55,738 nucleotides of DNA from Methanobacteriota archaeon (GTDB lineage Archaea > Thermoplasmatota > E2 > DHVEG-1). Position numbers and translations under genes: made by a program. The stretch lies in assembly GCA_026394495.1 (NCBI GenBank), contig JAPKYE010000030.1, positions 1-55,738 of the forward strand. Direction: 5' to 3'. Positions 26,339-34,966 of this stretch are shown here, in pieces; position 1 is the first letter of the stretch; each line of letters opens with the position of its first letter. The notes beneath the pieces were generated by a model that worked only from the letters and a program-made list of their open reading frames with translations, was not told the DNA's origin and searched no databases.

Positions 26339-27616
26339 ATGAGTCAAGATTGGGCACCAATGTGGAAAGAATTAGGGCTGGATCTCAAAGCACATGACGA
26401 ACTCTTGAACGTTCTAGGAAAATTCTACAACGATATTTTCATGAGTCAAAAAGACAGACCGCAGGGCATGCAGTATTTTGATTTTGTGATGAGTGAGGTC
26501 CATGGACTTCGAATCAAAGAACTCCTTGATGCAAAGGCACAGAGCCGAAAAGTGATTGCGACATTCTGCTTGTATATACCTGAAGAGATCGCACTTGCAA
26601 CAAATGCGGTGCAAGTGGGATTGTGCGGTGGCGCAGAAATGGGATTTAACATCGCAGAAAAATATCTTCCAAGAAACACATGCTCATTGATCAAATCATT
26701 TTTTGGGTTTTCCGAGGCGAAAATCTGCCCGTATTTTGAAGCATCAGATCTTGTCGTCGGTGAGAACACCTGCGATGGCAAGAAAAAGGCGTATGAAATT
26801 TTCAAGGATCTGCGTAACCTCTACGTCATGGATATGCCAAACATGAAACATGAGAAAGGAAGGGAACTTCTGAAATCTGAGTATATAAAGTATTTACAGA
26901 TGATGGAAAAACTCACCGGAAAAAAAATCACTGTTGAATCATTGAAGAAAGGAATACATATTGCCAACGAGAAACGAAAAGCAATCGGAAGGGTTATGGA
27001 TCTACGGAAGCACAACCCGACACCGATCTCGGGAAAAGATGCACTGCTCATCAACCAGGTTGCATTCTATGATGATCCCCTTCGATTCACTGATTCAGTG
27101 AACAAGATAGCAGATGAATGCGAGAAACGTGTGAAAAATAAAATTGGTGTTGTATCAAAAGAGACGCCGCGGATTCTTGTCTCTGGTTGTCCAATGGCGG
27201 TTCCAAACTGGAAGGTGCCTCATGTGATTGAAACCAACGGCGCTGTCATTGTCGGTGAAGAATCCTGTGTCGGGATGAGAAATATCCGAAATCTGGTGAG
27301 CGACAAAGGAAACACAGTGGAACAGCTTGTTGACAATCTTGTAGACCGGTATTTCAAGATAGATTGCGCGATTTTCACGCCAAATAAAGATAGACTTGAT
27401 CACATTGTGCAGATGGCAAAGGATCTGAAAGCAGATGGCGTTGTTCATTATTCGTTGCAGTTCTGTACTCCATACAACACAGAAAGTCATCTGGTAGAAA
27501 ACACATTACAGAAAGCAAAGATTCCGTTGTTGAAAATTGAGACCGATTATTCCATGGAGGACATGGGACAGCTTAATACTCGAGTTCAAGCATTTGTCGA
27601 AATGATAAAGAAATAA
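26339..27616 (+). CDS. 2-hydroxyacyl-CoA dehydratase-type / double-cubane cluster protein
   Basis: 425 residues; GGTGA at 26327-26331 fixes the ATG at 26339. It belongs to the HgdB/FldB/BcrB-type superfamily of iron-sulfur reductive enzymes. Conserved cysteines are in VGLCGGAEMGFN, NTCSLIKSFFGF, ICPYFEASDLVV, ENTCDGKKK, SGCPMAVPNWK, GEESCVGMR and LQFCTPYNTE. True 2-hydroxyacyl-CoA dehydratases have two different subunits; here only one gene stands next to an activator, which is the layout of double-cubane cluster proteins with their reductase. The substrate is unknown. Confidence 0.85.
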   Translation: MSQDWAPMWKELGLDLKAHDELLNVLGKFYNDIFMSQKDRPQGMQYFDFVMSEVHGLRIKELLDAKAQSRKVIATFCLYIPEEIALATNAVQVGLCGGAEMGFNIAEKYLPRNTCSLIKSFFGFSEAKICPYFEASDLVVGENTCDGKKKAYEIFKDLRNLYVMDMPNMKHEKGRELLKSEYIKYLQMMEKLTGKKITVESLKKGIHIANEKRKAIGRVMDLRKHNPTPISGKDALLINQVAFYDDPLRFTDSVNKIADECEKRVKNKIGVVSKETPRILVSGCPMAVPNWKVPHVIETNGAVIVGEESCVGMRNIRNLVSDKGNTVEQLVDNLVDRYFKIDCAIFTPNKDRLDHIVQMAKDLKADGVVHYSLQFCTPYNTESHLVENTLQKAKIPLLKIETDYSMEDMGQLNTRVQAFVEMIKK

Positions 27617-27629
27617 AAAGCTCATCGAT

Positions 27630-27671
27630 GAAGGAAGGTTTTACATACCCTCCTTCGTTTTTTCTTTTTCT
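27630..27671 (+). terminator. Hairpin and T-tract between the dehydratase-type gene and its activator
   Basis: GAAGGA (27630-27635) pairs with TCCTTC (27651-27656), extended by GGT/ACC, and GTTTTTTCTTTTTCTT follows. It looks like a terminator or attenuator ending 2 bp before the activator start, so the two genes may not be expressed equally. Confidence 0.55.
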
Positions 27672-27678
27672 TATGAAC

Positions 27679-28467
27679 ATGAAAAAACAAAAAACAGCGG
27701 CAGGAATCGACGTTGGATCCCGAACAATTAAACTCGTTGTCTATGATGGGAAACAGATTGTTCATGAGAAAATCGTTGACAATTCCTACAATACCTCTGA
27801 ACTCATCAAGCAACTGTTAGACGAAGTACGTTATGATGCACTAGTAGCCGCAGGATACGGCCGGGCACTCGTAGAAATAGGTTGGAATTCACCATCAGTA
27901 AGTGAAATCACTGCATTTGCGATCGGTTGTTCACAGGAATTTCCTGGGGAAAAAACAGTACTTGACATCGGTGGACAAGACACAAAAGTCATAAGAGTAA
28001 ACGATCAGGGAAAGGTACTGAAATTTGAAATGAATGACCGATGCGCTGCAGGAACCGGAAAGTTTTTTGAGGTAATGGCAAAAACATTGAACTTAACGTT
28101 GGATGATTTTGCCGATCTATTTGAACCAAAGAAAAAAACGCTTAAAATTAACAGCTTATGTACGGTCTTTGCAGAATCAGAGGTCATCTCACTTCTTGCA
28201 AAAGGGGAAAGCAGGGAAAACATCGTGTATGCACTGCATAAATCAGTCATCAATAAAATTATCCCATTGATAAAAAAAGTTCATACCACCGGTGACATTG
28301 TTTTTTGTGGTGGATGCGCAAAGAACCACCTTCTACATGCACTGTTCGAAGAAGAAATGAACCAGACGATTTTGATACCAAGATCACCGCAACTCGTCGG
28401 CGCCTACGGCGCAAGTGTCATTGCGATGAATAGCCTTTTGAAAAAACAATCTCAGGATATGAAATAG
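27679..28467 (+). CDS. ATP-dependent activator (HgdC/DCCP-reductase family)
   Basis: 262 residues, an ASKHA-fold ATPase: phosphate-1 loop GIDVGSRTIKLVV, phosphate-2 loop DIGGQDTKVIRV and adenosine region CGGCAKN. Cysteines in MNDRCAAGTGKF and in VFCGGCAKN bind the [4Fe-4S] cluster shared between two subunits. It uses ATP hydrolysis to pass a low-potential electron to the partner encoded just upstream. ATG 27673 is two codons upstream and equally possible. Confidence 0.92.
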   Translation: MKKQKTAAGIDVGSRTIKLVVYDGKQIVHEKIVDNSYNTSELIKQLLDEVRYDALVAAGYGRALVEIGWNSPSVSEITAFAIGCSQEFPGEKTVLDIGGQDTKVIRVNDQGKVLKFEMNDRCAAGTGKFFEVMAKTLNLTLDDFADLFEPKKKTLKINSLCTVFAESEVISLLAKGESRENIVYALHKSVINKIIPLIKKVHTTGDIVFCGGCAKNHLLHALFEEEMNQTILIPRSPQLVGAYGASVIAMNSLLKKQSQDMK

Positions 28468-28554
28468 TCGTTAAGTGTAATATTTATGTTGTATTCGTTA
28501 GATATTTTTTAGAGATATCAAATGGATTTATACCCAATATAAAGACATTTCAAC

Positions 28555-28570
28555 AATATTTATATATATT
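28555..28570 (+). promoter_or_regulatory. Promoter of the small-peptide pair
   Basis: AATATTTATATATATT is a strong TATA-like element. The first peptide ATG is at 28608 with GGGG at 28600-28604 ahead of it. Confidence 0.55.
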
Positions 28571-28607
28571 GACCGAGATAACATTATCTATATTAAGACG
28601 GGGGAAA

Positions 28608-28862
28608 ATGAAAACAAAAATCGTAATAGGATGTGTAATTTTTGTTTGTCTTTTGTTAGTGATACCAGCGATATCTGCAGCAGAATTTAACGCCGATACT
28701 GAAAAAAAACTTAGTAGTAATTCTCCATATGTCGAAAGAAAATCCCTCACGAATTTTTTAACGGGAAAACATATAGGTACTTCTGAATGGTTTCCATTTA
28801 TGTTATTATGGATGGTATGGTGCCTCATTTCTTATAAAATAAATGGCCCTTTATACATATAG
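28608..28862 (+). CDS. Small secreted/membrane peptide (member 3, without cassette ends)
   Basis: 84 residues: helix 1 (IVIGCVIFVCLLLVIPAI) ending in SAAEF, a polar stretch of about 35 residues, then SEWFPFMLLWMVWCL as the second helix and a short tail. It shares the plan and the W-x-P-near-helix-2 feature with the cassette peptides, but has no cassette-type inverted ends or S element around it. It is paired with a second gene 46 bp downstream whose first 24 bases are the same. Function unknown. Confidence 0.7.
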   Translation: MKTKIVIGCVIFVCLLLVIPAISAAEFNADTEKKLSSNSPYVERKSLTNFLTGKHIGTSEWFPFMLLWMVWCLISYKINGPLYI

Positions 28863-28908
28863 ATCATTCCTTTAATTTAATGTTAAAAAATTAACAAAGA
28901 GGTTAAAG

Positions 28909-29184
28909 ATGAAAACAAAAATCGTAATAGGATGTATTGCAGCTGCTTGTATTTTACTGATTGTTCCATCAATATCCGCAATTCAATACAATTCAGCAGT
29001 AGAAACAAATATGTCTCAGCTTCTCAACCAAGTACGAAGTAAAGATATCGATCATATGAAGCAAAAAATAATTGAGTTGAAATCTCAACCCAGCGCAACT
29101 CCTCTTGGTTTTATGACATTTATCCACTTGATAATTTTAATAATACTCGATAGTCTTGGACTCATGCCACATTATAAAATATAA
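28909..29184 (+). CDS. Small secreted/membrane peptide (member 4, without cassette ends)
   Basis: 91 residues: helix 1 (IVIGCIAAACILLIVPSI) ending in SAIQY, a longer charged linker (VRSKDIDHMKQKIIELKSQP), then a second helix (FMTFIHLIILIILDSLGL). GAGGT precedes the ATG. The first eight codons are identical to member 3, so this pair arose by local duplication. The Trp of the WxPG motif is missing. It ends 5 bp before the convergent purL stop. Confidence 0.7.
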   Translation: MKTKIVIGCIAAACILLIVPSISAIQYNSAVETNMSQLLNQVRSKDIDHMKQKIIELKSQPSATPLGFMTFIHLIILIILDSLGLMPHYKI

Positions 29185-29189
29185 TCAAA

Positions 29190-31550
29190 TTACCCCATAG
29201 TATTCCAAATTGTATGTGCCCAACAATCCCGCAGTGATGGTATTGTCATATCAATCACTGTTTTCTTGTTATCAGTGATGATCAACGACAACCCTTTGGT
29301 TTTGCCTATGCAGATAAATGGCGCATGTTTTTTTATAAGAAGTTTTTCAAAATCCATTTGTTTTTCCGATTTCACTTCAGCAACCCAGCGTGTGTTTGAT
29401 TCAGAAAACAGTTTGAAATCAGTACGCAAATCGGCTCCAACCTCGGTGATATCAATATTAGCACCAAGATTTCCACCAATCGCCATCTCAGAAAGACACA
29501 CCGCGATACCGCCTTCGCTGACATCATGACACGCTGCAATATACTTCTTATCGATCGCAGAGAGAACGCCATCGATACAGGTTTTAAGAAGACTTACATC
29601 AGAACGAGGAACCAGTCCACCATCTACATTCATCAAATGATAATATTCAGAACCACCCAGCTCTTTCTTGGTTTCATTTCCAATAAGATACACCATGTTT
29701 CCTTCTTTTTTGAAATCCGTGGTCACACAATTTCTTATGTCTTGTACGATGCCGATCCCCATAAGCTCCGGTGTCGGTGGCACCGATGATACAAACGATT
29801 CGTTATACAGACTGACGTTTCCCGATGCAAACGGGAGATCAAGCGCACGAGCCATCTCACCAAGCCCGCGACAGGTCTCATATATTTCTCCCATGCGCTC
29901 CGGTTTCTCAGGGTTCCCAAAATTCAAACAATCAAGAAGCGAATCAGGCCGAGCACCAACTGCAACCAGGTTTCTACACATCTCATCCATCGCAGCACAA
30001 GAACCCCAATATGGATTTATTGCCATAAACCGCGGGTTCACATCAGCAGTTACCGCTAGTCCTTTCCATGAATTCTCCAGTGGTTTGATTACCGCAGCAT
30101 CACCATGGGATTCATTATTCATTTTACCTTGCAAAGGTTTTATGACCGTGTTCCCACGAACCTCATGATCATATTGGCGGATCACCCACTCCTTTGATGC
30201 AATATTTGCTGAAGAAAGAATTTTTTGTAATGATTCCCCTAGCTTGGGCATGGAAAACGATTTTTCATTTTTTTCAACGTGTTCTGGTTTTGGCAAAACA
30301 TAAGGACGGATACACGTATCGTACACAGGTCCGCCCGTGAGAAACTCAAGGTCCATCTCAAGAATCCGCTCACCTTTGTAAAAGACGCGGACAACCTCAT
30401 CCTTAATTACGCTGCCTATCGGTGCTGCGAACACATCCCATTGTTTGCAGATATGCAACACCTGAGGCACATTCTTTGGGTCAACCATGAGCATCATACG
30501 CTCTTGGCTCTCAGAAACCCAAACCTCCCATGGCTTCAAGCCTTCTTCTTTTAAGGGAACATTATCAAGATGAATCTCTGCACCAAACCCTGCAGCATAC
30601 GCAAGTTCTCCACATACACAAGAAAGACCGCCTCCACCAAAATCCTTCAATCCTTCAAGCAGTCCTTTACGGTTAATCTCAAGCGTTGCATGAATCACAG
30701 GTTCTTTGGTGATCGGATCGCCGACTTGCACAGCAGAACGACTGCTTTCCTCACTTTCATCAGTAAGCTCCGCAGAGGCAAACGTCACACCATGAATGCC
30801 GTCTCTGCCTGTTTTTCCACCAACATATACGTACACGTTCCCTGGTGCTTTCGCTGCACTATGAACAAGCTCATTTTTTTTCAAAATACCAATACAACCA
30901 ACATTCACAAGACAATTCCCCAGATAACCAGGATGAAAATACACCTGACCAGAAATCGTAGGGATTCCTATACGGTTCCCATAATCACGGATACCATCGA
31001 CAACACCTTTGAACAGATACCGTGGATGCTTTACTCCTTTCGGAAGCTTGTCTACCGGATAATCAAGTGGACCAAAAAACAAAGGATCAACAAACGCAAT
31101 AGGCTGCGACCCCATGCAGACGACGTCACGGACGACGCCACCAATACCAGTCGCTGCGCCACCATACGGCTCAATCGCCGAAGGATGATTATGCGATTCA
31201 AGTTTCACACAATAATAATAATCCTTATCAAACTCAATGACACCAGCATCTTCCCGTGCTGCGATTTTTTTCTCAGCCACACCGAAGATATATTGCTTCA
31301 AAGGGATTTTAGATGATTTATAACAGCAATGTTCAGACCACGCTTGACCAAGAGCCTGAAGCTCCACATCAGTTGGCAATCGTTTCTTCTTTTGAAAATA
31401 CTCCTTGATTCGTTTCATTTCATCTAAGGCGAGAGCAAGGCCAAGTGTACTACTGAGTTCCTGTAATTCAGAATCATTTGCAGAAAACACATCAATTTCA
31501 TATAAGTCAAACGATAATTTCTTTTTTTTCAGGAGATGATCAATACTCAT
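29190..31550 (-). CDS. purL: Phosphoribosylformylglycinamidine synthase II
   Basis: 786 residues, the size of the small-type PurL that needs PurS and PurQ. Characteristic parts: GQAWSEHCCYKSSK, ESHNHPSAIEPYGGAATGIGG (in overlapping pieces), DFGGGGLSC and the C-terminal HDVSEGGIAVCLSEMAIGG. It makes FGAM from FGAR, ATP and ammonia delivered from PurQ. The start at 31550 follows GGGGGGAGTG. PurS lies 36 bp upstream on the same strand. No purQ is in the window. Confidence 0.95.
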   Translation of the reverse strand: MSIDHLLKKKKLSFDLYEIDVFSANDSELQELSSTLGLALALDEMKRIKEYFQKKKRLPTDVELQALGQAWSEHCCYKSSKIPLKQYIFGVAEKKIAAREDAGVIEFDKDYYYCVKLESHNHPSAIEPYGGAATGIGGVVRDVVCMGSQPIAFVDPLFFGPLDYPVDKLPKGVKHPRYLFKGVVDGIRDYGNRIGIPTISGQVYFHPGYLGNCLVNVGCIGILKKNELVHSAAKAPGNVYVYVGGKTGRDGIHGVTFASAELTDESEESSRSAVQVGDPITKEPVIHATLEINRKGLLEGLKDFGGGGLSCVCGELAYAAGFGAEIHLDNVPLKEEGLKPWEVWVSESQERMMLMVDPKNVPQVLHICKQWDVFAAPIGSVIKDEVVRVFYKGERILEMDLEFLTGGPVYDTCIRPYVLPKPEHVEKNEKSFSMPKLGESLQKILSSANIASKEWVIRQYDHEVRGNTVIKPLQGKMNNESHGDAAVIKPLENSWKGLAVTADVNPRFMAINPYWGSCAAMDEMCRNLVAVGARPDSLLDCLNFGNPEKPERMGEIYETCRGLGEMARALDLPFASGNVSLYNESFVSSVPPTPELMGIGIVQDIRNCVTTDFKKEGNMVYLIGNETKKELGGSEYYHLMNVDGGLVPRSDVSLLKTCIDGVLSAIDKKYIAACHDVSEGGIAVCLSEMAIGGNLGANIDITEVGADLRTDFKLFSESNTRWVAEVKSEKQMDFEKLLIKKHAPFICIGKTKGLSLIITDNKKTVIDMTIPSLRDCWAHTIWNTMG

Positions 31551-31586
31551 AGGTGGCACTCCCCCCAAAATATGTAGGAGACGATA

Positions 31587-31841
31587 TTATTTTTGTTCAC
31601 TTATTTCTATTTCATAGACATGAACCACTGGGTTTGTAAGAAGTCGCTGACACATCTGTTCCACATCTTTCTGAACGGTTTTTTTATCTTTTCCATCTAT
31701 CATAAGATTAAACATCCGCGTCGTCTGCGCATTTTTTACGTTCTCAAAACCAAGTAAACGCAACGCTTTTAGTGTGTTCACACCCTCTGGATCAGAGATT
31801 CCTTTTTTTAATCGAACAGTGACCTTTGCTTCAAACATCAT
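31587..31841 (-). CDS. purS: Phosphoribosylformylglycinamidine synthase subunit PurS
   Basis: 84 residues. FEAKVTVRLKKGISDPEGVN at the N-terminus and GFENVKNAQTTRMFNLMID in the middle are typical of PurS, a small dimeric partner that docks PurQ onto PurL. GGGAG 6 bp before the ATG at 31841 decides the start; an adjacent ATG at 31838 is also possible. Same strand as purL and just upstream, so a purS-purL operon. Confidence 0.92.
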   Translation of the reverse strand: MMFEAKVTVRLKKGISDPEGVNTLKALRLLGFENVKNAQTTRMFNLMIDGKDKKTVQKDVEQMCQRLLTNPVVHVYEIEISEQK

Positions 31842-31883
31842 AAACGACTCCCGAGCGCACAATCAAAAATCTTATTGATTAAG

Positions 31884-32438
31884 TTATCGTTTCATGACAT
31901 CTTTTAGAATCTGCTTGATTTTATTGTGAAAATCCTCAACACGTCCATCGTTTGGGACAATGATATCTGCAACCGCGAACACTTTACCTAGCCCCCAACC
32001 AAGTTCCCGTTGATCCCGTGCTCTGATGTCCTTCAGACTGCTGCTATCATCAGTCCGTTTCCGCTGTAACACACGCTTCTGACGAACCTCATCTGAAGCC
32101 TCGATTGCGATAAGAATAAAATTATGACCAAGCATTGTTTTAAATGTATCAATTTCCTCAACATTACGAATACCATCAATAATCACACATTCGACAGATG
32201 ACAAAGAAACATGGATTTTTTCGACAGTCCGTCGCGCCCAGATGTCTTTACCATTTGTCTCTCGCAGCTCATTGGCGATTTTTCCAACGTTTTTATCGGT
32301 TAATTCAAGACCACGTTGTTTTGTTTCTTCCCAGACAGCGTCACCCATTCTTACGACAGGTATTTTCAGCTCTTTTGCAATGGTGACTGCTTCTGATTTT
32401 CCTGAACAGGGCATGCCGGTGAATGCGATAATTTTCAT
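31884..32438 (-). CDS. P-loop nucleotide kinase-like protein (UPF0200 family)
   Basis: 184 residues from ATG 32438 (MKIIAFTGMPCSGKSEA). The Walker A motif is GMPCSGKS; the lid-like region has QKRVLQRKRTDD; CVIIDGIRNVEEI is the Walker B region. This matches a conserved archaeal family related to dephospho-CoA and adenylate kinases; its physiological substrate is not established. It precedes purS with a 42-bp gap and may be transcribed with it. The tRNA-Leu gene ends 23 bp upstream. Confidence 0.8.
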   Translation of the reverse strand: MKIIAFTGMPCSGKSEAVTIAKELKIPVVRMGDAVWEETKQRGLELTDKNVGKIANELRETNGKDIWARRTVEKIHVSLSSVECVIIDGIRNVEEIDTFKTMLGHNFILIAIEASDEVRQKRVLQRKRTDDSSSLKDIRARDQRELGWGLGKVFAVADIIVPNDGRVEDFHNKIKQILKDVMKR

Positions 32439-32460
32439 GTGAATACCTCTGAAATAGGAG

Positions 32461-32567
32461 TGCAGGGGGAGTGATTTGAACACTCGTGTGCCTTCGCAAC
32501 AGGGTCTCTCAGTGCCTTTGGAGCACTCCTAAGCCCTGCCCCTTGGACCAAGCTCGGGTACCCCTGC
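32461..32567 (-). tRNA. tRNA-Leu (anticodon UAG) with intron
   Basis: Minus-strand cloverleaf: acceptor GCAGGGG/CCCCTGC with discriminator A, D arm with CCCGAGCTTGGTCCAAGGG, anticodon stem CAGGG/CCCTG, a long variable arm (TGTTGCGAAGGCACAC) and T arm GAGTG TTCAAAT CACTC. The loop after removal of a 22-nt insertion is CTTAGGA, anticodon TAG. The long variable arm fits Leu. No CCA is encoded. Confidence 0.93.
32506..32527 (-). other. tRNA-Leu intron with bulge-helix-bulge
   Basis: 22 nt at the canonical site between positions 37 and 38. On the minus strand the fold is outer helix CAGGG/CCCTG, central 4-bp helix CTTA/TGAG, 3-nt bulges GGA and AGA, and inner helix GTGC/GCAC with a 7-nt loop. Cutting each bulge between its second and third base gives the mature loop. 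This is the exact substrate form of archaeal tRNA splicing endonuclease. Confidence 0.9.
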
Positions 32568-32636
32568 ATACCAGATGCCTAATATGAGCTTCGCTCAAAA
32601 ACCTTTTTGAAAAACAGAAATTCCGTAGAATTCAAT

Positions 32637-32861
32637 TTATTTCTTATGTGTTGGAGAACCAGCGATGAGAAAAGGTTCCCCGTACCGCGCATAACAGCTC
32701 GTACAGAACTGACGCGCGATCAACGAATGAAGGTGCTCTTTGGAGCCCTCCTCTTGATGAAACACTTCTCCAACAGGGATGAGTTTGTCGCAATGTGTAC
32801 ACACCCGTGGGAATTTCGAGGTTTTTATCACCAAACGTGTTTCAATCTGCTTCATTTCCAT
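32637..32861 (-). CDS. Small zinc-finger protein
   Basis: 74 residues. Two CxxC pairs, CTHCDKL at about residue 21 and CTSCYARYG at about 53, form a likely zinc site, with a His-rich middle (HQEEGSKEHLHSL). A TATA-like TTATAAATA (32890-32898 on the minus strand) and GTGGAG 7 bp before the ATG support the gene. Probably nucleic-acid or protein binding; family not recognised. Confidence 0.65.
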   Translation of the reverse strand: MEMKQIETRLVIKTSKFPRVCTHCDKLIPVGEVFHQEEGSKEHLHSLIARQFCTSCYARYGEPFLIAGSPTHKK

Positions 32862-32946
32862 TTAAACGCTCCACTTATTCTATTTCATTTGTTATTTATA
32901 ATCTTTGTTATCAAGGATGAATATGGGGGAAAATCTTCGGATAAGA

Positions 32947-32953
32947 TTTATAT
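32947..32953 (+). promoter_or_regulatory. TATA box of the initiator tRNA gene
   Basis: TTTATAT, about 44 bp before the mature 5' end, leaving a leader of about 20 nt for RNase P to remove. Confidence 0.55.
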
Positions 32954-32993
32954 GGGACATCTCACTATTACGGCAAAATCTCAATCTAATTAT

Positions 32994-33068
32994 AGCGAGG
33001 TGGGGTAGTCAGGAAATCCCGACGGGCCCATAACCCGTAGATCAATGGTTCAAATCCATTCCTCGCTA
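32994..33068 (+). tRNA. Initiator tRNA-Met (CAU)
   Basis: Acceptor AGCGAGG/CCTCGCT with discriminator A; D arm with GGGTAGTCAGG..CCC; anticodon stem ACGGG/CCCGT with loop CCCATAA, anticodon CAT; T arm AATGG TTCAAAT CCATT. The A1:U72 pair and three consecutive G:C pairs next to the loop are initiator hallmarks. Position 33 is C instead of U. No CCA is encoded. Confidence 0.92.
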
Positions 33069-33117
33069 TTCTTTTCTTTCACACAGTTTTTATAAGACTG
33101 TTCATTTCCAAAAGATT

Positions 33118-33855
33118 GTGAAACAGGAAGTTATTGATCGATTCTGGGAAGTGGATCTTTTCCGCGGCATCGCTATCAGTATGATGATCATTTATCATTT
33201 TCTCTTTGATTTAAATTTTATTAAAAACTACCAGATACCATTACATTCGCTTCCGTTCCTTTTGTTTTTATATCCGATTGGAACGCTGTTTCTTCTCCTT
33301 GTTGGAATCTCCCTTACCATTAGCTATAATAAAGCGCAGAATAGTTTATCACAAAAACAGATCTTTTTGAAATTTATTCGCAGAGGATTGTTCATTTTTG
33401 GGTTAGGATTACTCGTCACTGTTGTTACTTGGATTCTTCTTCCAAGAGGATTCATTGTTTTTGGTGTACTACATTGCATTGGACTGTCTGTTATTCTTGC
33501 GTATCCGTTCCTTCGATTCAAATTCTCTTTGTTTATCCCGGGTATACTGTTTGTTATACTTGGGATAATCCTGCGATCAATTCAATTTAATTTTTCTTGG
33601 TTTCTATGGCTTGGATTCATCCCATATCATTTCTATACCCTTGATTATTTCCCGTTGCTCCCATGGTTCGGCGTAGTGTTAATAGGGATCATGCTTGGTA
33701 ACTATTTGTATCCCTGCGGAAAAAGACGAAGTAAAATAAACGACTATAGTAAAAAATTACCGGTGAAAGGTCTGTGTTTTCTCGGCAGACACTCACTAAT
33801 CATTTATCTTGTACATCAACTGATTCTTGTTGGGATCATTTATCTTTTTTTGTGA
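33118..33855 (+). CDS. DUF1624 / heparan-alpha-glucosaminide N-acetyltransferase-like membrane protein
   Basis: 245 residues with seven or so membrane helices from a GTG start. RFWEVDLFRGIAISMMIIYH at the N-terminus is the family signature, and the buried His of HFLFDL is in the first helix; GRHSLIIYLVHQLIL closes the protein. Relatives transfer acyl groups across membranes to sugars. The substrate here is unknown. It is convergent with purM and overlaps it by 16 bp. Confidence 0.8.
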   Translation: MKQEVIDRFWEVDLFRGIAISMMIIYHFLFDLNFIKNYQIPLHSLPFLLFLYPIGTLFLLLVGISLTISYNKAQNSLSQKQIFLKFIRRGLFIFGLGLLVTVVTWILLPRGFIVFGVLHCIGLSVILAYPFLRFKFSLFIPGILFVILGIILRSIQFNFSWFLWLGFIPYHFYTLDYFPLLPWFGVVLIGIMLGNYLYPCGKRRSKINDYSKKLPVKGLCFLGRHSLIIYLVHQLILVGIIYLFL

Positions 33856-34883
33856 TCTTCATACAGTAGGTTTAGGGATGGTACTTCAACGCCTTTTCCT
33901 TTCTCGATATGTCCAACAACCTTTGCTTTTGCATTCGATGACTTCTTGAGATTTTTAAGTGTCTCTTTTACATCATCCTGTGCGACAACAACCGAAAAAC
34001 CCATCCCCATGTTGAAGGTTTGATACATCTCTTTATCATCGATGTTTCCGTATTTTTGTAAAAAGGTAAAAATCTGCGGAGGTGAGATTGGTTCATCGAT
34101 AACATATTTCACCGTGTGTTTCAACCGTGGAAGATTTCGCAGTCCGCTTCCTGTGATATGCGCCAGTCCGTGAACCTTCACCTTTTTTAACAGATCGACG
34201 ATTTCTCTGACATAAATACGTGTAGGAGTTAGCAAGACCTCACCAATTGTTTTTCCAGGGTAGAATCCTTTTGGAAACAAATCAAGATAAGAGAGCGTAT
34301 TTATTTCTACGACTTTACGCACAAGGGTATACCCATTCGAATGCACACCGCTGCTCTCAAGACCAATAATCGCATCACCAGGAATTATTTTTTCTCCGAG
34401 AACGATGTTCTTTTTTTTCACATAGGCTAGACAGGTTCCCGCAAGATCAAAACCGTTGATGATTTCTGGGAGATCTGCTGTTTCCCCGCCGATGATTGAG
34501 ATGTTAGCAAGTTTTGCACCCGCCGCTAGTCCTTTGCCTATTTCTTTAGTCATCTCCGGGTTTGGATCATCAACAGCAAGGTAATCTACAAAAGCTAAGG
34601 GTTCAGCACCAACACAAATCGCATCGTTGACATTCATCGCGATACAATCAATACCCACCGTATCCCATTTTTTCATGACGGATGCAATCTTGACTTTTGA
34701 TCCTACACCATCGGTACAGAGGACAAGAGCATATTTATCAAATTCAATCATTCCTGCGTAGTGACCACCCAGTGGTTTTCCGATACCTGTTCGTTTAAAA
34801 TTTATGCTGGAAAGCAAGGTTTCTATTGCCTGTTCTTTTTCTTTGATATCAACCCCGCTGTCTGCATACGTCATTTTTTTCAC
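33840..34883 (-). CDS. purM: Phosphoribosylformylglycinamidine cyclo-ligase (AIR synthase)
   Basis: 347 residues. TYADSGVDIKEKEQAIE at the N-terminus, LVLCTDGVGSKVKIA, GIDCIAMNVNDAICVGAEPL, and IGGETADLPEI follow the PurM order exactly. Converts FGAM to AIR with ATP. The GTG at 34883 has GAGG 9 bp upstream; ATG 34874 is the alternative. Other pur genes are elsewhere in the window, so the pathway is not one operon. It is divergent from thiL. Confidence 0.95.
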   Translation of the reverse strand: MKKMTYADSGVDIKEKEQAIETLLSSINFKRTGIGKPLGGHYAGMIEFDKYALVLCTDGVGSKVKIASVMKKWDTVGIDCIAMNVNDAICVGAEPLAFVDYLAVDDPNPEMTKEIGKGLAAGAKLANISIIGGETADLPEIINGFDLAGTCLAYVKKKNIVLGEKIIPGDAIIGLESSGVHSNGYTLVRKVVEINTLSYLDLFPKGFYPGKTIGEVLLTPTRIYVREIVDLLKKVKVHGLAHITGSGLRNLPRLKHTVKYVIDEPISPPQIFTFLQKYGNIDDKEMYQTFNMGMGFSVVVAQDDVKETLKNLKKSSNAKAKVVGHIEKGKGVEVPSLNLLYEDHKKR

Positions 34884-34966
34884 AATGATCGCCTCGTTTT
34901 CCCTTAGAGTACGAAAACAGTTGGGTTGTGATAAACTTTTTGAACGAAGCAGGCTTCTCTATATCT

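Noticed and set aside
28555-29184. A third cassette around the peptide pair at 28.6 kb
   Set aside because: I looked for A and B ends and S arms on both sides and found none.
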